Assembly: GCA_032718475.1 (NCBI GenBank)
Contig: JAUCBJ010006746.1
Span: forward strand, 19,682 to 83,681
DNA length: 64,000 nucleotides
Origin: Nemertoderma westbladi
Lineage: Eukaryota; Xenacoelomorpha; Nemertodermatida; Nemertodermatidae
Direction of reading: 5' to 3'
Shown: positions 50,301 through 62,300 of the stretch, piece after piece
How positions within the stretch are numbered: position 1 is the stretch's first letter
Layout: each line of letters starts with the position of its first letter
Program-made: the position numbers and the translations under genes
The notes under the pieces: model-generated
What the model was told of the DNA's origin: nothing
The model's database searches: none
The model's input: only the letters and a program-made list of their open reading frames with translations

Positions 50301-53300
50301 TCTTTATCATCCTATTGTTACTTACTTAGCCTCCCTAACAACGCTCTCTGTATCATGCTATTGTTACTTACTTAGCCTCCCTCACAACGCTCTCTGTAAC
50401 ATCCTATTGTTACTTACTTAGCCTCCCTAACAACGCTCTCTGTAGCATCCTATTGTTACTTACTTAGCCTCCCTAACAACGCTCCATGTAGCATCCTATT
50501 GTTACTTTCTTAGCCTCGCTAACAACGCTCTCTGTATCATCCTATTGTTACTTATTTAGCCTCCCTAACAACGCTCTCTTTATCATCCTATTGTTACTTA
50601 CTTAGCCTCCCTAACAACGCTCTCTGTATCATGCTATTGTTACTTACTTAGCCTCCCTAACAACGCTCTCTGTATCATCCTATTGTTACTTATTTAGCCT
50701 CCCTAACAACGCTCTCTTTATCATCCTATTGTTACTTACTTAGCCTCCCTAACAACGCTCTCTGTATCATGCTATTGTTACTTACTTAGCCTCCCTCACA
50801 ACGCTCTCTGTAACATCCTATTGTTACTTACTTAGCCTCCCTAACAACGCTCTCTGTAGCATCCTATTGTTACTTACTTAGCCTCCCTAACAACGCTCCA
50901 TGTAGCATCCTATTGTTACTTTCTTAGCCTCGCTAACAACGCTCTCTGTAACATCCTATTGTTACTTACTTAGCCTCCCTAACAACGCTCTCTGTAGCAT
51001 CCTATTGTTACTTACTTAGCCTCCCTAACAACGCTCCATGTAGCATCCTATTGTTACTTTCTTAGCCTCGCTAACAACGCTCTCTTTATCATCCTATTGT
51101 TACTTACTTAGCCTCCCTAACAACGCTCTCTGTATCATGCTATTGTTACTTACTTAGCCTCCCTCACAACGCTCTCTGTAACATCCTATTGTTACTTACT
51201 TAGCCTCCCTAACAACGCTCTCTGTAGCATCCTATTGTTACTTTCTTAGCCTCCCTAACAACGCTCCATGTAGCATCCTATTGTTACTTACTTAGCCTCC
51301 CTCACAACGCTCTCTGTAACATCCTATTGTTACTTACTTAGCCTCCCTAACAACGCTCTCTGTAGCATCCTATTGTTACTTTCTTAGCCTCCCTAACAAC
51401 GCTCCATGTAGCATCCTATTGTTACTTTCTTAGCCTCGCTAACAACGCTCTCTTTATCATCCTATTGTTACTTACTTAGCCTCCCTAACAACGCTCTCTG
51501 TATCATGCTATTGTTACTTACTTAGCCTCCCTCACAACGCTCTCTGTAACATCCTATTGTTACTTACTTAGCCTCCCTAACAACGCTCTCTGTAGCATCC
51601 TATTGTTACTTTCTTAGCCTCCCTAACAACGCTCCATGTAGCATCCTATTGTTACTTACTAGCCTCCCTAACAACGCTCCATGTAGCATCCTATTGTTAC
51701 TTACTTAGCCTCCCTAACAACGCTCCATGTAGCATCCTATTGTTACTTACTTAACCTCCCTAACAACGCTCCATGTAGCATCCTATTGTTACTTACTTAG
51801 CATCCCTAACAACGCTCTATGTAGCATCCTATTGTTACTTACTTAGCCTCCCTAACAACGCTCCATGTAGCATCCTATTGTTACTTACTTAACCTCCCTA
51901 ACAACGCTCCATGTAGCATCCTATTGTTACTTACTAGCCTCCCTAACAACGCTCCATGTAGCATCCTATTGTTACTTACTTAGCCTCCCTAACAACGCTC
52001 CATGTAGCATCCTATTGTTACTTACTTAACCTCCCTAACAACGCTCCATGTAGCATCCTATTGTTACTTACTTAGCCTCCCTAACAACGCTCCATGTAGC
52101 ATCCTATTGTTACTTTCTTAGCCTCCCTAACAACGCTCCATGTAGCATCCTATTGTTACTTTCTTAGCCTCGCTAACAACGCTCTCTTTATCATCCTATT
52201 GTTACTTACTTAGCCTCCCTAACAACGCTCTCTGTATCATGCTATTGTTACTTACTTAGCCTCCCTCACAACGCTCTCTGTAACATCCTATTGTTACTTA
52301 CTTAGCCTCCCTAACAACGCTCTCTGTAGCATCCTATTGTTACTTTCTTAGCCTCCCTAACAACGCTCCATGTAGCATCCTATTGTTACTTACTAGCCTC
52401 CCTAACAACGCTCCATGTAGCATCCTATTGTTACTTACTTAGCCTCCCTAACAACGCTCCATGTAGCATCCTATTGTTACTTACTTAACCTCCCTAACAA
52501 CGCTCCATGTAGCATCCTATTGTTACTTACTTAGCATCCCTAACAACGCTCCATGTAGCATCTTATTGTTACTTACTTAGCCTCCCTAACAACGCTCTAT
52601 GTAGCATCTTATTGTTACTTACTTAGCCTCCCTAACAACGCTCCATGTAGCATCCTATTGTTACTTACTTACCCTCCCTAACAACGCTCTCTGTAGCATC
52701 CTATTGTTACTTACTAGCCTCCCTAACAACGCTCCATGTAGCATCCTATTGTTACTTACTTAGCCTCCCTAACAACGCTCCATGTAGCATCCTATTGTTA
52801 CTTACTTAACCTCCCTAACAACGCTCCATGTAGCATCCTATTGTTACTTACTTAGCATCCCTAACAACGCTCTCTGTATCATCTTATTGTTACTTACTTA
52901 GCCTCCCTAACAACGCTCCATGTAGCATCCTATTGTCACTTACTTAGCCTCCCTAACGACGCTCTCTGTAGCATCCTATTGTTACTTACTTAGCCTCCCT
53001 AACAACGCTCTCTGTATCATCCTATTGTCACTTACTTAGCCTCCCTAACAACGCTCTCTGTAGCATCCTATTGTTACTTACTTAGCCTCACTAACAACGC
53101 TCTCTGTAGGATCCTATTGTTACTTACTTAGCCTCCCTAACAACGCTCTCTGTATCATGCTATTGTTACTTACTTAGCCTCCCTAACGACGCTCTCTGTA
53201 GCATCCTATTGTTACTTACTTAGCCTCCCTAACAACGCTCTCTGTATCATCCTATTGTCACTTACTTAGCCTCCCTAACAACGCTCTCTGTAGGATCCTA

Positions 53301-56300
53301 TTGTTACTTACTTAGCCTCACTAACAACGCTCCATGTAGCATCCTATTGTTACTTACTTAGCCTCCCTAACAACGCTCTCTGTATCATCCTATTGTCACT
53401 TACTTAGCCTCCCTAACAACGCTCTCTGTAGGATCCTATTGTTACTTACTTAACCTCCCTAACAACGCTCCATGTAGCATCCTATTGTTACTTACTTAGC
53501 CTCCCTAACAACGCTCCATGTAGCATCCTATTGTTACTTACTTAGCCTCCCTAACGACGCTCTCTGTAGCATCCTATTGTTACTTACTTAGCCTCCCTAA
53601 CAACGCTCTCTGTATCATCCTATTGTCACTTACTTAGCCTCCCTAACAACGCTCTCTGTAGGATCCTATTGTTACTTACTTAACCTCCCTAACAACGCTC
53701 CATGTAGCATCCTATTGTTACTTACTTAGCCTCCCTAACAACGCTCCATGTAGCATCCTATTGTTACTTTCTTAGCCTCCCTAACAACGCTCCATGTAGC
53801 ATCCTATTGTTACTTTCTTAGCCTCGCTAACAACGCTCTCTTTATCATCCTATTGTTACTTACTTAGCCTCCCTAACAACGCTCTCTGTATCATGCTATT
53901 GTTACTTACTTAGCCTCCCTCACAACGCTCTCTGTAACATCCTATTGTTACTTACTTAGCCTCCCTAACAACGCTCTCTGTAGCATCCTATTGTTACTTT
54001 CTTAGCCTCCCTAACAACGCTCCATGTAGCATCCTATTGTTACTTACTAGCCTCCCTAACAACGCTCCATGTAGCATCCTATTGTTACTTACTTAGCCTC
54101 CCTAACAACGCTCCATGTAGCATCCTATTGTTACTTACTTAACCTCCCTAACAACGCTCCATGTAGCATCCTATTGTTACTTACTTAGCATCCCTAACAA
54201 CGCTCTATGTAGCATCCTATTGTTACTTACTTAGCCTCCTTAACAACGCTCCATGTAGCATCCCATTGTTACTTACTTAGCCTCCCTAACAACGCTCTCT
54301 GTATCATCTTATTGTTACTTACTTAGCCTCCCTAACAACGCTCCATGTAGCATCCTATTGTCACTTACTTAGCCTCCCTAACGACGCTCTCTGTAGCATC
54401 CTATTGTTACTTACTTAGCCTCCCTAACAACGCTCTCTGTATCATCCTATTGTCACTTACTTAGCCTCCCTAACAACGCTCTCTGTAGCATCCTATTGTT
54501 ACTTACTTAGCCTCACTAACAACGCTCTCTGTAGGATCCTATTGTTACTTACTTAGCCTCCCTAACAACGCTCTCTGTATCATGCTATTGTTACTTACTT
54601 AGCCTCCCTAACGACGCTCTCTGTAGCATCCTATTGTTACTTACTTAGCCTCCCTAACAACGCTCTCTGTATCATCCTATTGTCACTTACTTAGCCTCCC
54701 TAACAACGCTCCATGTAGCATCCTATTGTCACTTACTTAGCCTCCCTAACGACGCTCTCTGTAGCATCCTATTGTTACTTACTTAGCCTCCCTAACAACG
54801 CTCTCTGTATCATCCTATTGTCACTTACTTAGCCTCCCTAACAACGCTCTCTGTAGGATCCTATTGTTACTTACTTAGCCTCACTAACAACGCTCTCTGT
54901 AGGATCCTATTGTTACTTACTTAGCCTCCCTAACAACGCTCTCTGTATCATGCTATTGTTACTTACTTAGCCTCCCTAACAACGCTCCATGTAGCATCCT
55001 ATTGTCACTTACTTAGCCTCCCTAACAACGCTCTATGTAGCATCCTATTGTTACTTACTTAGCCTCCCTAACAACGCTCTCTGTATCATCCTATTGTCAC
55101 TTACTTAGCCTCCCTAACAACGCTCTCTGTAGCATCCTATTGTTACTTACTTAGCCTCCCTAACAACGCTCTCTGTAGCATCCTATTGTCACTTACTTAG
55201 CCTCCCTAACAACGCTCTCTGTAGCATCCTATTGTTACTTACTTAGCCTCCCTAACAACGCTCTCTGTATCATCCTATTGTCACTTACTTAGACTCCCTA
55301 ACAATGCTCCATGTAGCATCCTATTGTCACTTACTTAGCCTCCCTAACAACGCTCTCTGTAGGATCCTATTGTCACTTACTTAGCATCCCTAACAACGCT
55401 CCATGTAGCATCCTATTGTCACTTACTTAGCCTCCCTAACAACGCTCTCTGTAGGATCCTATTGTTACTTACTTAGCCTCCCTAACAACGCTCTCTGTAT
55501 CATCCTATTGTCACTTACTTAGACTCCCTAACAATGCTCCATGTAGCATCCTATTGTCACTTACTTAGCCTCCCTAACAACGCTCTCTGTAGGATCCTAT
55601 TGTTACTTACTTAGCCTCCCTAACAACGCTCTCTGTATCATCCTATTGTCACTTACTTAGCCTCCCTAACAACGCTCACTGTAGCATCCTATTGTTACTT
55701 ACTTAGCCTCCCTAACAACGCTCCATGTAGCATCCTATTTATACTTACTTAGCCTCCCAAACAACGCACTCTGTAGCATCCTATTGTTACTTACTTAGCC
55801 TCCCTAACAACGCTCTCTGTAGCATCCTATTGTTACTTACTTAGCCTCCCTAACAACGCTCTCTGTAGCATCCTATTGTCACTTACTTAGCCTCCCTAAC
55901 AACGCTCTCTGTAGCATCCTATTGTTACTTACTTAGCCTCCCTAACAACGCTCTCTGTATCATCTTATTGTCACTTACTTAGCCTCCCTAACAACGCTCC
56001 CTGTAGCATCATATTGTTACTTACTTAGCCTCCCTAACAACGCTCCCTGTAGCATCCTTCCTAACCCATCGACGCTCCCTGGGATCCATCCCGCAGTAAG
56101 TGACCGTCTCTGTCTGGTAGTGTCGCCTTAGGAACTTCTTACGTTCGTTGTCTGTCAACGTAATCCCTTTAGAGTGTACCTGCGAGACAATATACGTACA
56201 TATACGCACACATACGTGCATATACGTACATATACGTACATATACGTACATAATATATAAATCATAACAACGTGACTTTGATTAATGTAATCTTTATTAA

Positions 56301-59300
56301 TCCAACGGATTGTAAAATTTACATACACTCAATACAAATTTACACAATTTTAACTCATAAATTTACATTTTCTTAAGTTGCTTAATAAAATAAAGATAGT
56401 ATTAGTGATAAAAGGCGACATCAGTGGGATAGAAAAATAACATTGTTAAAAATCGAGTTTAAGGAGAGAGCGATCAAAGTAGAGTCAACGGTGCAATGAA
56501 TAACAACAGAATGATTATAGTAATGAATAACAATAATAACGAGAAATCTAATAATAATAATATAATCTATAGTATAAATAGTAAACGAGCATTTTACATA
56601 GTGTAAAAATGAATAGCCAGGTGGATGCTAGAGCGAAAAACCTGGGCATTGACTGCGGGGCAACTATATATGTGACACGTCACTTGCTGATTGAAAGCAT
56701 AGTTTGCAAGTACAGGGCTCTGTCGGGCGCCAGCAGCCGGATGAGCATAACTTATGATGCATTCCATTAGATGAGTTGAGCCGCTGCTCGACGACGCATC
56801 TTAGATAGGTATCGCAGGTCTATTGCGGCCTGAGATGGTCTATCTACAGATTCTAAAACCCGTGTGGTGGAAGAAAACTTGCTGATGCCGCACCACAGTT
56901 TGAAGAAGAATCCACGAGTCTTAATGACATGAGGGAGGGATGTGTGTTTGTTCTTGTTGGGTTCGAAGATAATACAGCCGCGATTCCTGAACTGAACTTA
57001 GTGAGTTACCATATATAACCAAATCATCAGCGTACAATAGAAGAAACACCGCAGTGACGGCTATAGCTGCCGGGAGATCAGCGATGAAGAGGCTAAATAG
57101 GAGAGGCGATAATTTATCGCCTTGTAGGACTCCGATCATTTGGCTGATTGGCTCTGTTAGGTACAAGCCAATGCTCAATCGAATAAAGTTTCACCTAATA
57201 TGGACAATATCGCATGAATGAAATGTCGGCTGACTCCAAGGTGAGATAGCTTGAAGAATAGTTTGTGGCGGTCTACAGTATTGAAAGCTTTACTGAAATC
57301 GACGAACACGCAATATACCCAAACAGTTGGTTCCTCACTCAATCACCTGTTATTGCTTTCGTACCCAATTTTATCCGGAACTAGAAGTATAACATTTATA
57401 TCCTACCAATTATTGCTGAAGTTGTTGTGTAGGGTTACATTTTGTGTGAGATATCTAGGTTCAAGAAGAAAATGAAATACAGACACATTACCATGTGATT
57501 CGGTTCCCAACACGAGTTTGTCGAGAACTACAAACCTTAAAGTGAACGCAGATTGGTTCGGGTAGGGGCCGCATGCTGAATGCTTCGGACACCGCCCGTT
57601 CTATGGAAGGGGGGCCGGTAAGCATCTCCGTATTGCAGTAGTGGATGTAGATGACGTTACAACCGACACCGCGTTCCAGTAGATGCTGACTGCCCGACTC
57701 GTCGGTGGGAGTAGCAGACCCATCCACGCCAGGAGAATCGGTTACGTCTACAACAATAGAGAGGAATTCATTACAACGCAAACACTGTAGCCAGAATTGT
57801 TCCGCGTAAGTAATAATGCAATATACGACGACTTGAAGGGCTGTGAATGGCCGAAATTACACTACGTTTCTTAGATTATAACTATAATTAATTTAAACCG
57901 TGGGCCCATGTGAAGTATACCAGACTTAAAGGTGTTTTATTTCACTTTGCTGTTTACCCCATGCTAAACAAGGTTCGAAAACCTAGTTTACTGAAGGGCT
58001 GAATCTAACCAAAACAATAAACAAATTAGTATCTGATTATAAGGTTATAAGATATAAGGTATAAATAAGCGGGCCCATGTGAAGAATGCCAGGTTTCCAC
58101 CACAAACACAGGTTACAGAAGGGCTTAATCTAACCAAAACAATAAACGAATTAGTATATGTACAGGCTATAAGACAGAAATAAGCGCTATAAAACACTTA
58201 ATAAAGATAAATTTAAAAAATATATAAATTATTCATGTATAAAATCCCACTAAAACTTCGACCGTGAAAACCCGGTATTCTTCAAATTGGCCGCTTTGCC
58301 CCGCTCCGTACCATGTACCCTTATATAGGTTCTCACCTGTAAAGTCTGAAAGGAACAGTTTACAGGGGAGGGCCAATGGAGTTACTGAATGTTGGTAGAC
58401 AAGGGCCGGTAGACTGGAGAATGTCGGCTCGTTCGCACATCCCTTCAGTCGGACGCCACGAGAGTTCGATTCGATAAGAAAGTGGCGAACCAGTTCGTTT
58501 TCCGTTCCAGAATTATCATCTGAGCAAAATTATCAATTAAATAAAACGTAGAACTCTACAGATTAGCAAACATTAAATATTATTAATAAATATTAATTAT
58601 ACATATCTATAGTAACTAAATAACACAACAATTAATGGAACATCAATAACTCTCGTAATATCTTACAATGTACACATATTACGATGGTTTCAGCATCATC
58701 AGCATGAACAATAAATTATTTGGTTTACTCAGTTCAAATTCATCCAATCAATTTCAATTTCCTCCAATCCTTTTGTAAATATTACATTATGTTGATGTGA
58801 ATATCTGAAGAAGCTGTTATTGAAAGTTTAAACCACCGAAAAGAGTTGTTAGTCGATCGTCCATTATTAAACTCTACTTCAAAGTTAAAGATAGTTAGTA
58901 AACTATTAGTAAAATAAAGCGACCCCTTTACCTTGTCTCTTTGTAGCCTGGGTGGTGAGGATACCTGGTGGAGGCGTGGATACTTTAATGGCCAACCCAA
59001 AGCAACCGGGATACGAACTGCTATCCCGGATAACAAATGTACCCGGCACGCCATGACTGACTAGTTCAATAGCTGTGGGAAAGAAATAACAGCAAATGTA
59101 TCACGTGTACCAATACAGAGTGCGGGATAAGCAGGGGAAATAAATAATAACAACAAATAATACAAATATAATATAATTATTATAAAGAAATACATCGAAT
59201 TTATATACTTAACGAAGATATACATCAAAACCGTTTCGCATCATGTAACACACAACAATAGCATACTTCACTACATGTAACACACAACAATTAGTAGCAA

Positions 59301-62300
59301 CTACATGTAACACACAACAATAGCCCACTTCACTACATGTAACACACAAAAATAGCCTACTACACTACATGTAACATACAACAATAGCCTACTTCACTAC
59401 ATGTAACACACAACAATAGCCCACTTCACTACATGTAACACACAAAAATAGCCTACTACACTACATATAACACACAACAATAGCATACTTCACTACATGT
59501 AACACACAACAATTAATAGCAACTACATGTAACACACAACAATAGCATACTTCACTACATGTAACACACAACAATTAATAGCAACTACATGTAACACACA
59601 ACAATAGCCCACTTCACTACATGTAACACAAAAAAAATAGCCTACTACACTACATATAACACACAACAATAGCCCACTTCATTACATGTAACACACAACA
59701 ATAGCCCACTTCACTACATGTAACACACAAAAATAGCGGAAGCAGGACAATTCGGTCCCGGACAATTCGGTCCGGACAATTCGGTCCCGGACAATTCGGT
59801 CCCGGACAATTCGGTCCCATTAATTTTGTGTTTTGGGACCGAATTGTCCGGGACCGAATTGTCCGGATACTGACTAGGACAATTCGGTCCCAAAACATGC
59901 ATATTAATGGGACCGAATTGTCCGGGACCGAATTGTCCGGGACCGAATTGTCCGGGACCGAATTGTCCGGGACCGAATTGTCCAGGACCGAATTGTCCGG
60001 GACCAAATTTAATTGGTACTATATAATGGTGAATGTTCTAGAACCTTAATATATATTATTATATGGTAGCTAGTGTTTTGTACTACTGTAACTAGCTAGA
60101 TTACTAGCTATATTTTTTTTAATAAAAAAAATTTACTTTTTTTTGTTAACATTATTATTTATGGTAGCTATGGAGCTTTATGGAGCTTGTGATTTATTTA
60201 CTAGCTAGTAATAGTATGTATTTAAAATGTTTAAAGCTGATTTTTTTTATATACTGCGTAAGTATAATGTATGTGTTGTTGGCTGGTAACAAGCCTAAAT
60301 TATTATCCTAGATAATAGCTGGATCTCATTCAGGGACTGTTATAATATCATCAATATTGTTGGTAATTAATATAATCAGCAACAGTTTAGGCCTAATTCT
60401 GAAATATCAATGTTTTCACAAGTGTTTTTATAATTTCAAGGAAATGCTAGCTAGTAAAAAAAAACACTAGCTACACCTTAATAAATAATATATAATAATG
60501 TTCTCGAACACTACCAATAACAAAAATAAAAAAAAATACAGTATTTTTAAAATTTCAAAAAATTCTAGCAAGTAAATAACACTAGCTACCATAACAAATA
60601 TCTCTACTAATGTTCTAGAACATTCACCAATATCAAAAAAGCCCTAAAAAGTTGCTATCAGGAACCGGACAATTCGGTCCCGGACAATTCGGTCCCGGAC
60701 AATTCGGTCCTAGGACAATTCGGTCCTAGGACAATTCGGTCCCGGACAATTCGGTGCCGGACAATTCGGTCCCATTTATTTAGTGTTTTGGGACCGAATT
60801 GTCCGGACCGAATTGTCCGGGACCGAATTGTCCTACATCCAAAAATAGCCTACTACACTACATGTAACACACAACAATAGCCCACTTCACTACATGTAAC
60901 ACGCAACAATTAATAGCAACTACATGTAACACACAACAATAGCCCACCTCACTACATGTAACACATAACAATTAATATCAACTACATGTAACACACAACA
61001 ATAGCCTACTTCACTACATGTAACACACAACAATAGCCTACTACACTACATGTAACACACAACAATAGCCCACTACACTACATGTAACACACAACAATAG
61101 CCTACTACACTATATGTAACACACAACAATTAATAGCAACTACATGTAACACACAACAATAGCCCACTTCACTACATGTAACACACAACAATAGCCCACT
61201 ACACTACATGTAACACACAAAAATAGCCTACTACACTACATGTAACACACAACAATAGCCCACTACACTACATGTAACACACAACAATAGCCTACTACAC
61301 TACATGTAACACACAACAATTAATAGCAACTACATGTAACACACAACAATAGCCAACATACATGTAACACACAACAATAGCCCACTTCACTACATGTAAC
61401 ACACAACAATAGCCCACTTCACTACATGTAACACACAACAATAGCCCACTACACTACATGTAACACACAACAATAGCCTACTTCACTACATGTAACACAC
61501 AACAATTAATAGCAACTACATGTAACACACAACAATAGCAACAACATGTAACACACAACAATAGCCCACTTCACTACATGTAACACACAACAATAGCCCA
61601 CTTCACTACATGTAACACACAACAATAGCCCACTTCACTACATGTAACACACAACAATTAATAGCAACTACATGTAAATGAACGGAGAATGGTTTCTAAC
61701 TGATGATACATACGGATAGCAGTTTTACACAAAGTATACGAACAAAGTATTTCCGGCATTTTTAGGAAAATAAGCTGCCTTTTTTTCACTTCCATCTATC
61801 TGTATCTGTGGGAATATATTCCAATCTTTATTCCTGAAATATCTGTTATAAATCAGATAACAATGCAACTTTGTGGAATAAAACCCATCGGGCAGTATAT
61901 AGACATATACATCGTGGTCTTAGAGAAAAAGTTATGGTACCCTAGGGATTGGAGGGTGTTAGGTACTGGGACCCCGTCATGCATGACCAAAAGTTGTGAG
62001 GGATTTATTGTGCAACAGGTGATAAATAAATATGCGGACTGCCTGGGGACTTACAAAAGGGAGGATTTATTAGGTATGCCGCATCGCATAATTAGTTACT
62101 GATTACCTATGGCCAAGAAAGCATCAATTACAAACTCAGTTTGAAGCCTGAAACTCATATATTTTATAAATACTATTTATCATTTTAATATTGAAACAAA
62201 ATTTAGTAGATCTGACAGACGCCAGTAGGCAAGATTGCAAAACTGTGCAAAATGGGATTCCTAGAAAAATTAAATGGGGACTTTTACATAATATTTACAT

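Larger units (their letters stand above)
17529..56057. repeat. 46-bp satellite array, about 837 tandem units, inside the last tensin intron
   Basis: The plus-strand unit runs CCTCCCTAACAACGCT, a variable hexamer (CTCTG, CCATG, CCCTG, CTATG types), then GTAGCATCC, TATTGTTACTTACTTAG. From the ACTTAC at 17570 to that at 56019 is 38,449 bases, which equals 836 x 46 minus 7. I counted nine 45-base units (near 27237, 32157, 38615, 42435, 51660, 51935, 52394, 52714, 54049) and two 47-base units (40779, 41700), which accounts exactly for the minus 7. The left edge unit has a 5-base insertion (GCCTT, about 17536). On the minus (tensin) strand each unit carries GTAAGT, the 5' splice consensus, and the right-most unit is also the end of a coding exon. 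The unit contains stops and is not itself coding. Confidence 0.97.

Noticed and set aside
17529-56057. CRISPR-like array because of regular repeats
   Set aside because: The units are contiguous 46-bp tandem copies without unique spacers, in a eukaryotic intron.
17529-56057. Telomeric or subtelomeric repeat
   Set aside because: Only one TTAGGG-type hexamer per 46 bases, and coding exons of one gene flank both sides.
56050-56075. GTTAGG after the conserved Trp codon as the exon's 5' splice site
   Set aside because: It would leave phase 0, which puts the terminal exon out of frame; the GTAAGT at 56024 gives the required phase 2.
56021-56251. A 76-residue gene starting in the TATACGTACA repeat
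   Set aside because: The first 24 codons are microsatellite upstream of a CAG acceptor; the rest is a tensin exon whose apparent stop lies beyond the splice donor.
58782-59054. Minus-strand 90-residue frame starting MACRVHLL
   Set aside because: It is the wrong frame of a tensin SH2 exon; the correct frame reads GTFVIRDS between good splice sites.
59650-60049. Proteins made of repeated DNSVP, GTELS or NCPGP
   Set aside because: They are translations of the 15-base palindromic repeats of the foldback element in different frames.
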